DNA of 64,000 nt from Nesterenkonia salmonea (GTDB taxonomy: Bacteria; Actinomycetota; Actinomycetes; Actinomycetales; Micrococcaceae): positions 1 through 64,000 of the forward strand of contig NZ_VAVZ01000014.1 in assembly GCF_005771525.1 (NCBI RefSeq), given 5' to 3'. Both the position numbers and the translations under genes were made by a program. Of this stretch, positions 1-11,303 are shown piece after piece. The first letter of the stretch is position 1, and each line of letters starts with the position of its first letter. The notes under the pieces were generated by a model, which saw nothing but the letters and a program-made list of their open reading frames with translations, did no database searches and was not told the DNA's origin.

Positions 1-85
1 GACCCTACATCGGCGTCAGATCAAGGATCCGGGGCCAACGTGTACACACATTCTTGCCTATAACCCGGAAAGAAGGACACTGCTC

Positions 86-640
86 ATGGAGGCCTCGGTC
101 CGCCACGCCACAGCACTCGATGTAGCCCCAGCGGCTGACACTCTTGCTGCGGCCTTCCAGGACTACCCGTGGACACGCTGGGTGATACCGGAAGACGGCT
201 ACATGGGCCGGCTGCATCGGCTGCAGAGTCTGTGCCTGGAGCATGCCCGGCAACACGGGGTCGTGATGGTCGCTGAGAGTTGCCGCGGAGTCCTCGCCCT
301 GCTTCCCCCAGATGCGCCCGAACCTGACAGCACTGTCACGCAGGAGATTGTGGAACTGCACGGCTCACGAATCAACCGGCTCACCGAGAGCACACCGGTG
401 CCAGGGGCGTGGGTGCTCGCCACCCTCGGGGTGGACCCACGCCATCAAGGTAGAGGCTTGGGATGCGTCCTGATCAGGCAGGGAATCGATGCTGTTACCG
501 CTCAGGGCGCGCAAGCTGTTGTGCTCCAGACCTCGGACCAGCGCAACGTCGACCTCTACCACCGGCACGGTTTTCACACCGTCAGTCACAACAGCGACGG
601 CCCAGGTCCGCACATCTGGTCCATGGAGCGACGACTCTAG
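86..640 (+). CDS. GNAT-family N-acetyltransferase
   Basis: Single-domain GCN5-related N-acetyltransferase, 184 aa, substrate unknown, presumably cytosolic. The acetyl-CoA pyrophosphate-binding signature QGRGLG lies at residues 121-126 right after the hydrophobic strand WVLATLGV, and the typical late segment NVDLYHRHGF is at 154-163. The ATG at 86 follows a GAAAGAAGGA Shine-Dalgarno stretch, and a TATAAC box at 59-64 could be its -10 element. It converges on the epimerase gene with only 15 bases between the stops, so it looks monocistronic. The family is certain from the motif; the acceptor cannot be told from sequence. Confidence 0.88.
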   Translation: MEASVRHATALDVAPAADTLAAAFQDYPWTRWVIPEDGYMGRLHRLQSLCLEHARQHGVVMVAESCRGVLALLPPDAPEPDSTVTQEIVELHGSRINRLTESTPVPGAWVLATLGVDPRHQGRGLGCVLIRQGIDAVTAQGAQAVVLQTSDQRNVDLYHRHGFHTVSHNSDGPGPHIWSMERRL

Positions 641-655
641 CGGTTGCCTAGCACC

Positions 656-1498
656 TCAGGAGTCGCGCCATGAGTACTGCGGGTTGTAGCCCAACTCGCG
701 GCGAGCTTTGTCAATGGAGAGTAACGTCTCATTGACCCCGAGCTCACCGCGCAGAGGGACGTCCGGGAAGACCTCAGCCACGAGTTCTGTATTGGGTCGC
801 GACATCACTGTGTCAGCCGCAGCGATGATGTAGCGCTCAAAGCCTGGTCCAGCGACGTCCAGGGTTCGCTCGATGGCCTGGGCTCCGTCTCGGGCGTCGA
901 TGTAGCCCCAGAGGTTCCATTTGCGGAGCCTTGCGTCCGCATCGAAATCGGGGAAGGCCGCGTAGTCTTCGGGGTTCATGACATTTGAGAAGCGCAGCGC
1001 AGTGATGGACAAATCGGGGTTCCACCTCACGAGCTCGATCGCCATCTGCTCCTCAAGGTGCTTCACCAGCGAGTACGTTGACTCAGGGCGAGCAGGGTAC
1101 TCCTCGTCCACCGGAATATACGGCGGAGGCGTGTCGAAGGGCAGGCCGAGAACAGTTTCACTTGAGGCATAGACAATGCGGTCAATGCCCAGACGCGTAG
1201 CCGCCCAGAACACATTGAAGCTAGCAGTGATGTTGTTGTGGAAAGTTGAAACATCCGGGCGAATGCCCGGCGCCGGGACTGCAGCAAGGTGAACCAGCGC
1301 GTCGACGCCGTCGTGCCGATCACCGACACCACCGAGGGCGTCAATCACCTCCCCGTAGTCCGTCAGGTCCACCTTCACGAAACCCGCTCCACGGACACCC
1401 TGAACGTCCAGACCGATCACCTCGTGACCAGCTGCGCGCAGCTCACGCGCCACAACGGTGCCCAATTTTCCTGTTGATCCTGTCACTGCGATCCGCAT
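656..1498 (-). CDS. NAD(P)-dependent epimerase/dehydratase (extended SDR)
   Basis: Extended short-chain dehydrogenase of the sugar-nucleotide epimerase type, 280 aa. The Rossmann glycine motif GSTGKLG is at residues 7-13, the catalytic serine region ASSE near 111-114 and the catalytic YxxxK (YSLVK) at 142-146. The order and spacing match NAD-dependent epimerases/reductases, but the C-terminal substrate domain is short, so it could equally be a sugar-acid or small-carbonyl dehydrogenase. An AGGA ribosome-binding sequence precedes the ATG. It is divergent from the large exported nuclease; no pathway partner is adjacent. Confidence 0.85.
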   Translation of the reverse strand: MRIAVTGSTGKLGTVVARELRAAGHEVIGLDVQGVRGAGFVKVDLTDYGEVIDALGGVGDRHDGVDALVHLAAVPAPGIRPDVSTFHNNITASFNVFWAATRLGIDRIVYASSETVLGLPFDTPPPYIPVDEEYPARPESTYSLVKHLEEQMAIELVRWNPDLSITALRFSNVMNPEDYAAFPDFDADARLRKWNLWGYIDARDGAQAIERTLDVAGPGFERYIIAAADTVMSRPNTELVAEVFPDVPLRGELGVNETLLSIDKARRELGYNPQYSWRDS

Positions 1499-1618
1499 GC
1501 TGTCTCATCCTGTCCATTGCGCTCAGAATCTCGTGACACCACCATACTGTGGCTCTCTGGGACAGCATTCAGGTTGTTGTCGCACAGCGTTCACGTTGAT
1601 CTGGCTAAGGTAGGACCT

Positions 1619-4600
1619 GTGCTCTTCCAGACAAAAGCCTTCACACTCAGTAGCCTGACACTCGCCTTCCTTGGTGTCTCCACCGCAACTGCGGGGGCAG
1701 AAACCGAAGAAACCCAAGACGGCGTCGTCGAACTTCAGCTCATCAACACCAATGACTTTCACGGCCGTTTGGAAGAGTCCGCCTCCACCATGTCCTGCAC
1801 CGTGGACGCCTACCGGGAGCAGAACCCCAACACCGTGTTCACCGGGTCAGGCGACCAGGTCGGTGCCTCCACCTTCACCAGTTTCATCCAGGAGGACGAG
1901 CCCACTATTGATGCGTTCAACGCCATGGGCTTAGACGTCACCAGCTTGGGAAACCACGAGTTCGACCAGGGTGCTGAAGACTTCGATGACCGGATTGTGC
2001 CGCTGTCAGACTTCCCCTGGCTCGGCGCCAACGCTCGGGACGTCGCTACTGGTGAGCACCTCTACGCCCCCTATGAAGTGATCGAAGTCGACGGTGTGCG
2101 CATCGGCTTCATCGGCCTGAACACTGAAGACATGCCGCGGCTGGTCAACCCGGAGGGCATATCCCATATTGAGTGGACTTCCATGTCAGAGGAAGCCAAC
2201 TACTACGCTGACTACCTCACCGAGAACGATCTCGCTGACGTAGTCACCGTCCTGGTGCACGAAGGTCTGCCAGGTTCCAGCCTGGACTCCGCCTCCGGAA
2301 GCGCGTTCGGAGACCTGATCTTCAATGCGCATCCAGAGATTGACGCCATGTTCTCCGGGCACACCCACCAGACGTATGTGCATGATGTCGACGGCATGCA
2401 TCTGCTCCAGGCGGGCGAGTACGGCGAGAACCTCTCCCTGGTGGAGATCTCCTATGACACCGACACCGGAGAGGTCGTCGATTCCCAGGCTCGGCTGATC
2501 GACCTGGACTCCGATGAACTCGCCTGCGACTCCCACCCAGAGGTAGACCAGATCGTCGCCGACGCCGAAGCCGTGGCTGACGAGCTGGGATCCGAAGTGG
2601 TCGCCAATGTTCCAGGAGACATTCCGTTCGCCCGGGCCCAGAACGGTGACGGTTCAGAGAACCGTGGGGCAGCCTCCTCCGTGGGTGAGCTGGTCGCTGA
2701 CGCGCAGCTCTGGGCGGCCCAGACCACCAACCCTGATGTGGACTTCGCCATCACCAACTCCGGCGGTCTACGCGCTGACCTACCGCTGGGCGATGTCACC
2801 GTCCGCGACTTGGGAACCGTCCAGCCCTTCGCCAACACCCTGGTTAACCTCACCTTCAGCGGTGAGCAGATCTACACCCTGTTTGAACAGCAGTGGCGCG
2901 ATGATCAGGGCCGCTTCTCCCGGCACGGGCAATCCAGCAACGTGTTCTACACCTACGACCCCGAGGCCGCGTCCGGCCAGCGGATCACCGATGTGTGGAT
3001 CGACGGCGAACCAGTAGACCCTGAAGGCACCTACGAGGTGACCATGAACAGCTATATGGCGGCCGGTGGTGGCGGACTCACGGTCACCGAAGACGCGGCG
3101 CAGGCCAACGACACCGGACAGAACGACCTCGAAGCCATCGTCGAATACGGTCGCGAGGCCGGTACCCTGGAGCCCGGCACCGAACGCGGCAGTATGGGCA
3201 TCGAATGGGTCACTGATGACGACGCCGTCTACTCCCCTGGTGATGAACTCGCCCTGAACATCTCATCGCTCGCCTTCTCCCACCCGGATATGCCTATCGG
3301 TGAGACGCTGCAGGTTGAGCTGGGCGAATCGGTCGCTGAAGAGTTTGACATTGACGACAGCTACGTCGACGAAACTGATGAGCGCGGCCAGGCGGAGGTG
3401 CGTCTCGAGGTTCCGAACGAGACCGGCAACAGCGGGGAACTGCCACTGGTGCTCACTGAGCCTGTCACGAGCACTGAGGTGGAGCTGTCCATCCAAGTCA
3501 GCGCCGAAGCCCAGGAGGCAGAAGAGGCTGACATTGCTGAGGTCGTCGACCTCTTGGATGAGCATGAATCCACCGGCGATGTGCCAGTGACCACCCGTGG
3601 AGTGGTGACCGCCGTCTACCCCAATGAGCGAAGCCGCTCCGGGTTCTACATCCAAGCCGAGGGCACCGGCGGTAACCTGGATCTGGAGACCCATGAAAGC
3701 TCAGAGGCGATCTTCGTCTACTCCCCACCCACCGTGGGCGATGAACCCGGTGATGCTGAGGTAGAGATCGGCGACTACGTGGAGCTCACCGGCGATGCCA
3801 CCGTGCACGAGGCCAGTGGCCAGAAACAGATCAGCCTCTTCCCGGACTCGGATCAGACACCGCATCACGAGCTGATGGTGCTCGATGATGAAGACTTTGA
3901 CCCGGTCACTCCGGCGCAGATCCAAGTCCCAGAGACCGCAGATGAACGCGATGCTCTCCTAGGAATGCTCATCGCCCCGCAGGGCGACTACACGGTCACC
4001 GATCACTACACACTCAACCGATTCGGTGAGATCGGCATTGTCGCCGGCGCTGACCCGCTGTTCAACCCCACCTCAGTGGTCGAGCCTGGCGAACCGGCCG
4101 TGCAGCTCGCGGAGGAGAACCGGGAACGTCTGCTCTATCTGGACGATGGCGCGACCAACGACTTCCAGACCTCAGATCTGGAACTGCCCTACATCACCGC
4201 TGAAGATCCGGTGCGGGTGGGAGCTGGGGTCGAGTTCGAGCAACCGGTGATCCTGCACTACGACTTCGACGAATACCGGCTGCAGCCCACCACACGACTC
4301 GACGGCCCGGAGGACCCAGCCACACCGGCGAGCTTCGAGAACACTCGCACCGGCAATGAAACACCCGGCGAGCCACAAGCTGACCTGCGCATCGCCGGGT
4401 TCAACGTGCTGAACTACTTTGTGAGTCTGGGTGAGGATGAGCCCGGCTGCGAGTTCAACGCCGACCGCGAGGGCAACCCCACCACCGCCGACTGGTGTGA
4501 GGTGCGCGGGGCATGGAGCCAGGAGTCCTTCGAACGCCAAGAAGCCAAGATCGTAGCTGCGATCAACGCCATGGACGCCGATATGGTCGCACTGCAAGAA

Positions 4601-5692
4601 ATGGAGAACTCCGGACACTTCCACTCGGACGGCAACCGGGACTTCGCCCACGCGGAGCTCGTGGACGCGCTCAACGAGGACCTCGGCTACGAGGCCTGGG
4701 ACTTCGTCGCCGAACCCGACGCAGTCCCGGACCTGGAGACAGAGGACGTCATCCGCAACGGCTATATCTACAAACCCGAGGCGCTCGAGGTGGTCGACAG
4801 CTGGATACTGTTCGATGACGGTATCTCCGAGCTCAACGCCGAGTACTTCGATGCGCTCGACCGCGACTTGGACGACATCTACTCCAATGCCCGCGAACCC
4901 TTCGCCGTTCAGTTCCAGCCGGTCGATGGAAGCCAGGAGGACCAGTTCATCGCGATCGTCAACCACTTCAAGTCCAAAGGCGCCTCCGGCGTCGAGGATG
5001 ATGATCCCAATGCTGATCAGGGTGACGGCCAGTCCCCCTGGAATGTGGACCGAATTGCACAAGCTGAGGGGGTGCAGGCTTTCGCTGATGCCTTAGTAGA
5101 CTCCACCGGCACGGAGAACGTGCACCTGATGGGCGACTTCAACTCTTACGAGAATGAGGACCCGCTGCAGGTGTTCACCGACGCCGCCTACAGCAACCTC
5201 TCTGCCGCCTCAGGTGACTTCAGCTACATGTTCCAGGCTGAGGTGGGTTCACTGGATCATCTGATCTCCTCCCCCAGTGCCGCAGAGTCTGTCACCAGCA
5301 CCGAAATTTGGCAGATCAATGCGGTCGAGCCGATCGCACTGGAGTACTCACGCTTCAACTACACTGCCAGCGATATCTTCCGCGAGGACCAGTGGCGGTC
5401 CTCCGACCATGACCCGATCGTGGCGGATATCGCCTTCGCCAGCAGCCAGTCTCCCCCAGCTGAAGGTGAGACCCCTGCTGAAGAAGGCGACGACTCTGCA
5501 GAGGATGACGGCGCCGGGGCCGGAGACCCGGACGCCAGCGAAACTCCCAGCGCTGAGGACTCAGGCATCAGCACCGGATTGGCCATCACCGGTGCGACCA
5601 TCGGAGCCATTGTATTGGCCGCGCTCATGCTGCTCGGGGTAGGCGCTGTGATCCTCCGCGCCTCCCGCCACGACCTGGAATCGATCGACTAA
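1619..5692 (+). CDS. Exported multidomain 5'-nucleotidase / endonuclease-exonuclease-phosphatase, membrane-anchored
   Basis: A 1357-aa cell-surface enzyme likely to scavenge phosphate and nucleosides from extracellular nucleotides and nucleic acids. The GTG at 1619 is chosen because AAGG (1607-1610) sits 8 bases upstream and the product then begins with a clean signal peptide ending in TATAGA; an ATG at 1517 would add 34 residues ahead of it without benefit. Domain order: metallophosphoesterase (NDFHG at 45-49, GNHEFD at 111-116, GHTH at 247-250), 5'-nucleotidase C-terminal domain (NSGGLRADLP, AGGGGLTV), an OB-fold-like region near 640-750 as in YhcR-type nucleases, an endonuclease/exonuclease/phosphatase domain from about 920 (GFNVLNYF, LQEMENSG, MGDFNSY, SSDHDP), an acidic linker, then one C-terminal membrane helix with a short basic tail. 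No LPxTG motif. The fusion resembles YhcR/NucH/ExeM-type enzymes. Confidence 0.9.
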   Translation: MLFQTKAFTLSSLTLAFLGVSTATAGAETEETQDGVVELQLINTNDFHGRLEESASTMSCTVDAYREQNPNTVFTGSGDQVGASTFTSFIQEDEPTIDAFNAMGLDVTSLGNHEFDQGAEDFDDRIVPLSDFPWLGANARDVATGEHLYAPYEVIEVDGVRIGFIGLNTEDMPRLVNPEGISHIEWTSMSEEANYYADYLTENDLADVVTVLVHEGLPGSSLDSASGSAFGDLIFNAHPEIDAMFSGHTHQTYVHDVDGMHLLQAGEYGENLSLVEISYDTDTGEVVDSQARLIDLDSDELACDSHPEVDQIVADAEAVADELGSEVVANVPGDIPFARAQNGDGSENRGAASSVGELVADAQLWAAQTTNPDVDFAITNSGGLRADLPLGDVTVRDLGTVQPFANTLVNLTFSGEQIYTLFEQQWRDDQGRFSRHGQSSNVFYTYDPEAASGQRITDVWIDGEPVDPEGTYEVTMNSYMAAGGGGLTVTEDAAQANDTGQNDLEAIVEYGREAGTLEPGTERGSMGIEWVTDDDAVYSPGDELALNISSLAFSHPDMPIGETLQVELGESVAEEFDIDDSYVDETDERGQAEVRLEVPNETGNSGELPLVLTEPVTSTEVELSIQVSAEAQEAEEADIAEVVDLLDEHESTGDVPVTTRGVVTAVYPNERSRSGFYIQAEGTGGNLDLETHESSEAIFVYSPPTVGDEPGDAEVEIGDYVELTGDATVHEASGQKQISLFPDSDQTPHHELMVLDDEDFDPVTPAQIQVPETADERDALLGMLIAPQGDYTVTDHYTLNRFGEIGIVAGADPLFNPTSVVEPGEPAVQLAEENRERLLYLDDGATNDFQTSDLELPYITAEDPVRVGAGVEFEQPVILHYDFDEYRLQPTTRLDGPEDPATPASFENTRTGNETPGEPQADLRIAGFNVLNYFVSLGEDEPGCEFNADREGNPTTADWCEVRGAWSQESFERQEAKIVAAINAMDADMVALQEMENSGHFHSDGNRDFAHAELVDALNEDLGYEAWDFVAEPDAVPDLETEDVIRNGYIYKPEALEVVDSWILFDDGISELNAEYFDALDRDLDDIYSNAREPFAVQFQPVDGSQEDQFIAIVNHFKSKGASGVEDDDPNADQGDGQSPWNVDRIAQAEGVQAFADALVDSTGTENVHLMGDFNSYENEDPLQVFTDAAYSNLSAASGDFSYMFQAEVGSLDHLISSPSAAESVTSTEIWQINAVEPIALEYSRFNYTASDIFREDQWRSSDHDPIVADIAFASSQSPPAEGETPAEEGDDSAEDDGAGAGDPDASETPSAEDSGISTGLAITGATIGAIVLAALMLLGVGAVILRASRHDLESID

Positions 5693-5776
5693 CTAGATCA
5701 CCTCACAGCCCTAGCGGACCGACCGGGGTATTGCTAGTGTCAAGACGAAAAGGTCCCTGACAAGGAGCTCTTCAGC

Positions 5777-6988
5777 ATGGCACACAGGCAGCTACTCGGT
5801 GGTCTAGGTGCGGCGGGCGTCGTCGTTCTGATCTCACCCGCGTCGGCCCACGCCGACGAACAGGACCACGAGCAGGTGGCCCTGAGCTCCGATGTTTACG
5901 GCGGGGTCCTGCTGGCGGAAGGAGTCAGTGCGTTTCCCACCGACGAACCCCTGGACCTGATGATCGCAGCGGAGCCTTACGAGATCCCCGACAGCGTCGA
6001 GGTCTGGGTCTACTCCCCTGAGGAGGACAACCCGGTGCTCATCGGCTCCGGAGAGACGGAATCGGACATCTACACCAATCCCGGCGCAGAGACCGCCACC
6101 GATTGGGAGGTCGAACTGATCGAGGTCACCCTGCCGCGGGCAGAGGTTCCAGCCACAGGGTGGTACGCGTTCCTCGCCCTGGACGAGTCCACCGGAGACC
6201 TCATCACGTGGAGCAGCTACCCGGTGCTCACACCAGACGGAGGCGACCTTGCAGGCGGCCCCGGCGAACACTGGCCCCTCCCGGATATCGCAGAGAACCT
6301 GGAACCCAGTACTGAGCCACCCACCCTGGATTCGCTGACGGAGCAGGGCTACGGACTGGTGAGCATCAATCAGGAGGATCCGGTCCTCCCGCTGGATGAG
6401 ACCTTCACTCTGCAGATCGACGGTGTGGAGGGGCGAGCAGACCTCTGGCTGCTTCCGCCCGACGGTGAGGACGCGAGATTCCTGGCAACAGAACCGGCAG
6501 GCGACGGAGCGTTCGTGCGCCCTGGAGACACCCCCTGGCGCACCATGGTGGACAGCGACGGCGCCGACTACAACGGCATCTACGGGCTGGTCGCCACACA
6601 TGAGGACGCCGGGGTCGTGGCGTGGACGCCGTTCGCCGTCAGCGCCGACGGCAACGCCCTGCAGACCGATGACCCTGGAGTCGATGACTCTGACCCCGCC
6701 TACTCCGACCGCAACATATGGCCGATCCCCGACTCAGTCCCCGGAGCCGACGGTGACCAGGACGATTCCGGAGAAGACGCCGACGACCCCGGCGCAGAAG
6801 AGAACTCCGAGACCAGTCCCACCGCTGACACCACAGACTCAGAAAATGAAGATTCAGAGGCAGCCGACGCCGAACAGACATCCGGCAGTGACCTCGGAAG
6901 TCCTTGGGCACTGATCACGGCCGTCATTGGCGGACTGGTGCTGATCGCTTCCGCAGCCTACGTGCTTTGGCGGCGCAACAGAGCCTAG
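5777..6988 (+). CDS. Membrane-anchored acidic surface protein with two tandem repeats, function unknown
   Basis: Not recognised as a named family. The 403-aa product has a signal peptide (cleavage near SAHA/DEQ), two related beta-rich repeats of roughly 130 residues (both contain a GWYAF/YGLVA-like strand, then a turn, then a W-x-x-(Y/F)-V strand followed by DG), a long Asp/Glu/Ser-rich linker, and one C-terminal membrane helix followed by RRNRA. This is a typical layout for a stalked surface protein without a sortase signal. AAGGAG at 5761-5766 fixes the ATG. It lies 84 bases behind the exported nuclease in the same direction and ends 8 bases from the converging guaB3, so it may be co-expressed with the nuclease. 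Function is unknown. Confidence 0.75.
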   Translation: MAHRQLLGGLGAAGVVVLISPASAHADEQDHEQVALSSDVYGGVLLAEGVSAFPTDEPLDLMIAAEPYEIPDSVEVWVYSPEEDNPVLIGSGETESDIYTNPGAETATDWEVELIEVTLPRAEVPATGWYAFLALDESTGDLITWSSYPVLTPDGGDLAGGPGEHWPLPDIAENLEPSTEPPTLDSLTEQGYGLVSINQEDPVLPLDETFTLQIDGVEGRADLWLLPPDGEDARFLATEPAGDGAFVRPGDTPWRTMVDSDGADYNGIYGLVATHEDAGVVAWTPFAVSADGNALQTDDPGVDDSDPAYSDRNIWPIPDSVPGADGDQDDSGEDADDPGAEENSETSPTADTTDSENEDSEAADAEQTSGSDLGSPWALITAVIGGLVLIASAAYVLWRRNRA

Positions 6989-6996
6989 GTAGGCCC

Positions 6997-8130
6997 TCAG
7001 ATCTTGCCCAGGGGCGACACTGTCGCCGAGACGCGCTGGAAGGGTTTCAGCTCCACATACCCGCAGGAAGCCATGGCGTGCCGCAGACCACCCATGAGGT
7101 TTGAGGACCCGTCGGTGTGATGGCCCGGACCCAGCAGCACCTCTTCCAACGAACCCACAGTGCCCACTCGAGTGCGGTGCCCGCGCGGGAAGTTCGGGTG
7201 CACGGCCTCCAGTCCCCAGTGCCATCCCTGGCCGGGTGCCTCCTCAGCGCGGGCCAAACTGGCGCCGAGCATGACCGCGTCCGCGCCCATGGCAAGTGCC
7301 TTCACAATGTCACCGGAGGAACCCAGGCCGCCGTCGGCGATCACATGCACATACCGCCCACCGGACTCATCCAGGTAGTCCCGGCGAGCAGCCGCAATAT
7401 CACTGATGGCGGTGGCCATCGGAACTCGAATGCCCAAGGCGCGGTGCGTCGTCGTCGCGCTGCCTCCGCCGAACCCGACCAGCACACCAGCAGCACCGGT
7501 GCGCATCAGGTGCAGCGCAGGGGTATACCCAGCGGCGCCGCCCACAATGACCGGAACATCGAGCTCATAGATAAAGTCCTTGAGGTTCAAGGGATTCTGC
7601 GACTCTGAGACATGCTCCGCAGACACGGTGGTGCCGCGAATGACGAACATATCCACCCCGGCGTCAACCACCGTCTGGTAGAACTCCTGAGTGTTCTGCG
7701 GAGTCAACGACCCAGAAACAACGACGCCGGCAGCGCGCATCTCCGCCAGCCGCGCCGTGATCAGTTCAGCCTTGATCGGCTCAGAGTACAGCTGCTGCAA
7801 CCGGCGCGTGTTGGCCGGCGAAATCTCACGGGCGTCCAACTGCGCGATCTCTTCCAACACCGGCTCAGGATCCTCGTAGCGAGTCCACAGGCCTTCAAGG
7901 TTGAGTACCCCCAGACCACCGAGCTTGCCCAAGGCTATGGCCGTTGACGGTGACATCACCGAGTCCATCGGAGCCCCGATGACCGGCATGGAAAAGTTGT
8001 ACGCATCAATCCGCCAGTCCAAGGAGACATCCTGCGGACTGCGCGTGCGGCGCGATGGGGTGATGTTGACGTCGTCGAGCGCCCAGGCCCGGCGTCCGGA
8101 CTTGGCCAATCCGATAGGGATCTCGTTCAC
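6997..8130 (-). CDS. GuaB3-family IMP dehydrogenase-related protein
   Basis: A 377-aa TIM-barrel protein of the IMPDH/GMP reductase superfamily, without the CBS pair. The phosphate-binding part is recognisable (SGGRYVHVIADGG, GADAVMLG), and so is the N-terminal ALDDVNITP segment typical of actinobacterial GuaB3. In the active-site loop, where GuaB has GSICTTR, this protein reads GSATTTH, so the nucleophilic Cys is a Thr. That argues against ordinary IMP dehydrogenase chemistry. GTG start at 8130 with AAGGAAG upstream. It lies 12 bases behind guaB on the same strand and is surely co-transcribed with it, the usual actinobacterial arrangement. Confidence 0.93.
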   Translation of the reverse strand: MNEIPIGLAKSGRRAWALDDVNITPSRRTRSPQDVSLDWRIDAYNFSMPVIGAPMDSVMSPSTAIALGKLGGLGVLNLEGLWTRYEDPEPVLEEIAQLDAREISPANTRRLQQLYSEPIKAELITARLAEMRAAGVVVSGSLTPQNTQEFYQTVVDAGVDMFVIRGTTVSAEHVSESQNPLNLKDFIYELDVPVIVGGAAGYTPALHLMRTGAAGVLVGFGGGSATTTHRALGIRVPMATAISDIAAARRDYLDESGGRYVHVIADGGLGSSGDIVKALAMGADAVMLGASLARAEEAPGQGWHWGLEAVHPNFPRGHRTRVGTVGSLEEVLLGPGHHTDGSSNLMGGLRHAMASCGYVELKPFQRVSATVSPLGKI

Positions 8131-8142
8131 AGGTGTGCTTCC

Positions 8143-9892
<1,750 letters not shown>

Positions 9893-10047
9893 GGGATGCA
9901 GCAACGGGTGGTGTGTGCGGATCAGGAAGCCGAACTCGGGCCTTGAACACTGAATATGAACATATATGAACTTATCTTCTATGCTCTTGAAGATATTCCC
10001 GCATAGTGGGGACAAACACACCACAGAATGTGAAAGGCAGACCCATG

Positions 10048-11226
10048 AGCACTGAAGAGAGCACCTCCCCCACGCCCACCGGCACAGGTCCGGGTACCGC
10101 AGGCAAGACGGCAATCGCGGTGATCGCCACAGCCGCTCTGGCGGGCACCGCCGGATTCGTTGTGGCCAACTCGACCGCAGACAACGACGCCGAGACCACC
10201 ACCGGTGGCTCCGGAACCACCGCAGGGGAAGCCGCCACGACGGTCACCGAGGCCGAAATCCCAGGTGAGAACCGCGGGTTCGAGGACGTCCACACCGATG
10301 AGCCGCTTGCCACCACCGAGTGGCTCGCCGAGCGTCTCGACGAGGGAGACCTCCACGAACAGGACATTGTGCTGCTGGATGTCTCGGAGAACCTACCGTC
10401 CTCAGAACTCACCCCCTACTCCGAGGCGCATATCCCCCAAGCCCAGTACGTGGAGTGGTCAGAGGAATTCACCCAGCCCAACACCCGGGAGTTCATCTCA
10501 GCAGATGAGTTCACCGAACTCGCCCAGTCGCTCGGCATCAACGATGACAGCACGGTGGTCCTCTACGGCGATAACAACAACTGGTTCGCCGCATATGCCT
10601 CCTGGGTGTTCAACCTCTACGGGGTGGAAGACGTCAAGCTGCTCGACGGCGGGCTGCACAAATGGGAGCTCTACGATGAGCGCGAGCTGGTGGAGGATGT
10701 GCCCTCCGTTCCGGAAGGGAACTTCGAGGCTGAGACGCAGAACCACGATATTCGCGCCTTCCAGCCCGAAGTTCTGGAAATTGCCGAAGAGAACGCAGCA
10801 TCCGACGGCGAGTCCACGGCCGGGGTCAACCTGGTCGACATTCGCTCCGCTGAGGAACACACCGGAGAAATCGGCGTGGATCCAGATATTTTCCAGGGCG
10901 AAGGGGCCGCCATCTGGGGTCATATCCCCGGCTCGGTCAATGTCACCTGGACGCAGATCGTTGACGAGGAGACCGGTGAGTTCCTCCCAGCCGAGGAGAT
11001 CCGCGCCATCTACGAAGACGCCGGCGTGGACTTCAACAACCCCACCATCGCTTACTGCCGCATCGGCGAGCGTGCCTCCCACACTTGGTACGCCCTGAGC
11101 CAAATCCTCGGTGAAGAAGTCAAGGTCTACGACGGATCCTGGTCCGAATGGGGCAACAGCGTAGGCGTTCCGGTGGCCAACACATCAGGCGAGCGGGCAG
11201 GCCTCTGGGGCCAGTCCGGCGACTGA
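10048..11226 (+). CDS. Exported tandem-domain rhodanese (thiosulfate sulfurtransferase)
   Basis: A 392-aa two-domain sulfurtransferase of the SseA/CysA type carrying an N-terminal membrane/signal segment (KTAIAVIATAALAG region, residues about 20-40) and an acidic Thr/Gly linker, so the catalytic part should sit outside the membrane. The C-terminal domain has the active-site loop CRIGERAS with Cys at 337; the N-terminal domain has Asp (D175, YGDNNN) where a catalytic Cys would be, which is normal for tandem rhodaneses. ATG 10048 is preferred over ATG 10006 because AAAGG precedes it and it places the basic/hydrophobic segment at the N-terminus. It is followed after 77 bases by a YeeE/YedE transporter, so the pair probably captures and imports thiosulfate or sulfane sulfur. 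Confidence 0.88.
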   Translation, partial: STEESTSPTPTGTGPGTAGKTAIAVIATAALAGTAGFVVANSTADNDAETTTGGSGTTAGEAATTVTEAEIPGENRGFEDVHTDEPLATTEWLAERLDEGDLHEQDIVLLDVSENLPSSELTPYSEAHIPQAQYVEWSEEFTQPNTREFISADEFTELAQSLGINDDSTVVLYGDNNNWFAAYASWVFNLYGVEDVKLLDGGLHKWELYDERELVEDVPSVPEGNFEAETQNHDIRAFQPEVLEIAEENAASDGESTAGVNLVDIRSAEEHTGEIGVDPDIFQGEGAAIWGHIPGSVNVTWTQIVDEETGEFLPAEEIRAIYEDAGVDFNNPTIAYCRIGERASHTWYALSQILGEEVKVYDGSWSEWGNSVGVPVANTSGERAGLWGQSGD

Positions 11227-11250
11227 GCTGCTCACATCACACCGTCGAGT

Positions 11251-11280
11251 GAACCGGGTCTGCTTCGGCAGGCCCGGTTC
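11251..11280 (+). promoter_or_regulatory. Intercistronic 13-bp hairpin with TTCG loop
   Basis: GAACCGGGTCTGC-TTCG-GCAGGCCCGGTTC: 13 pairs (one G-U) closed by a stable UUCG tetraloop, between the rhodanese stop and the transporter start. No T-run follows, so it looks like an mRNA stabiliser or a partial attenuator tuning transporter expression rather than a full terminator. Confidence 0.7.
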
Positions 11281-11303
11281 CTGCGCGCACCGAAAGGATT
11301 TCC

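Noticed and set aside
4172-5062. 296-codon minus-strand frame
   Set aside because: Antisense to the nuclease domain of the surface enzyme, no start signals.
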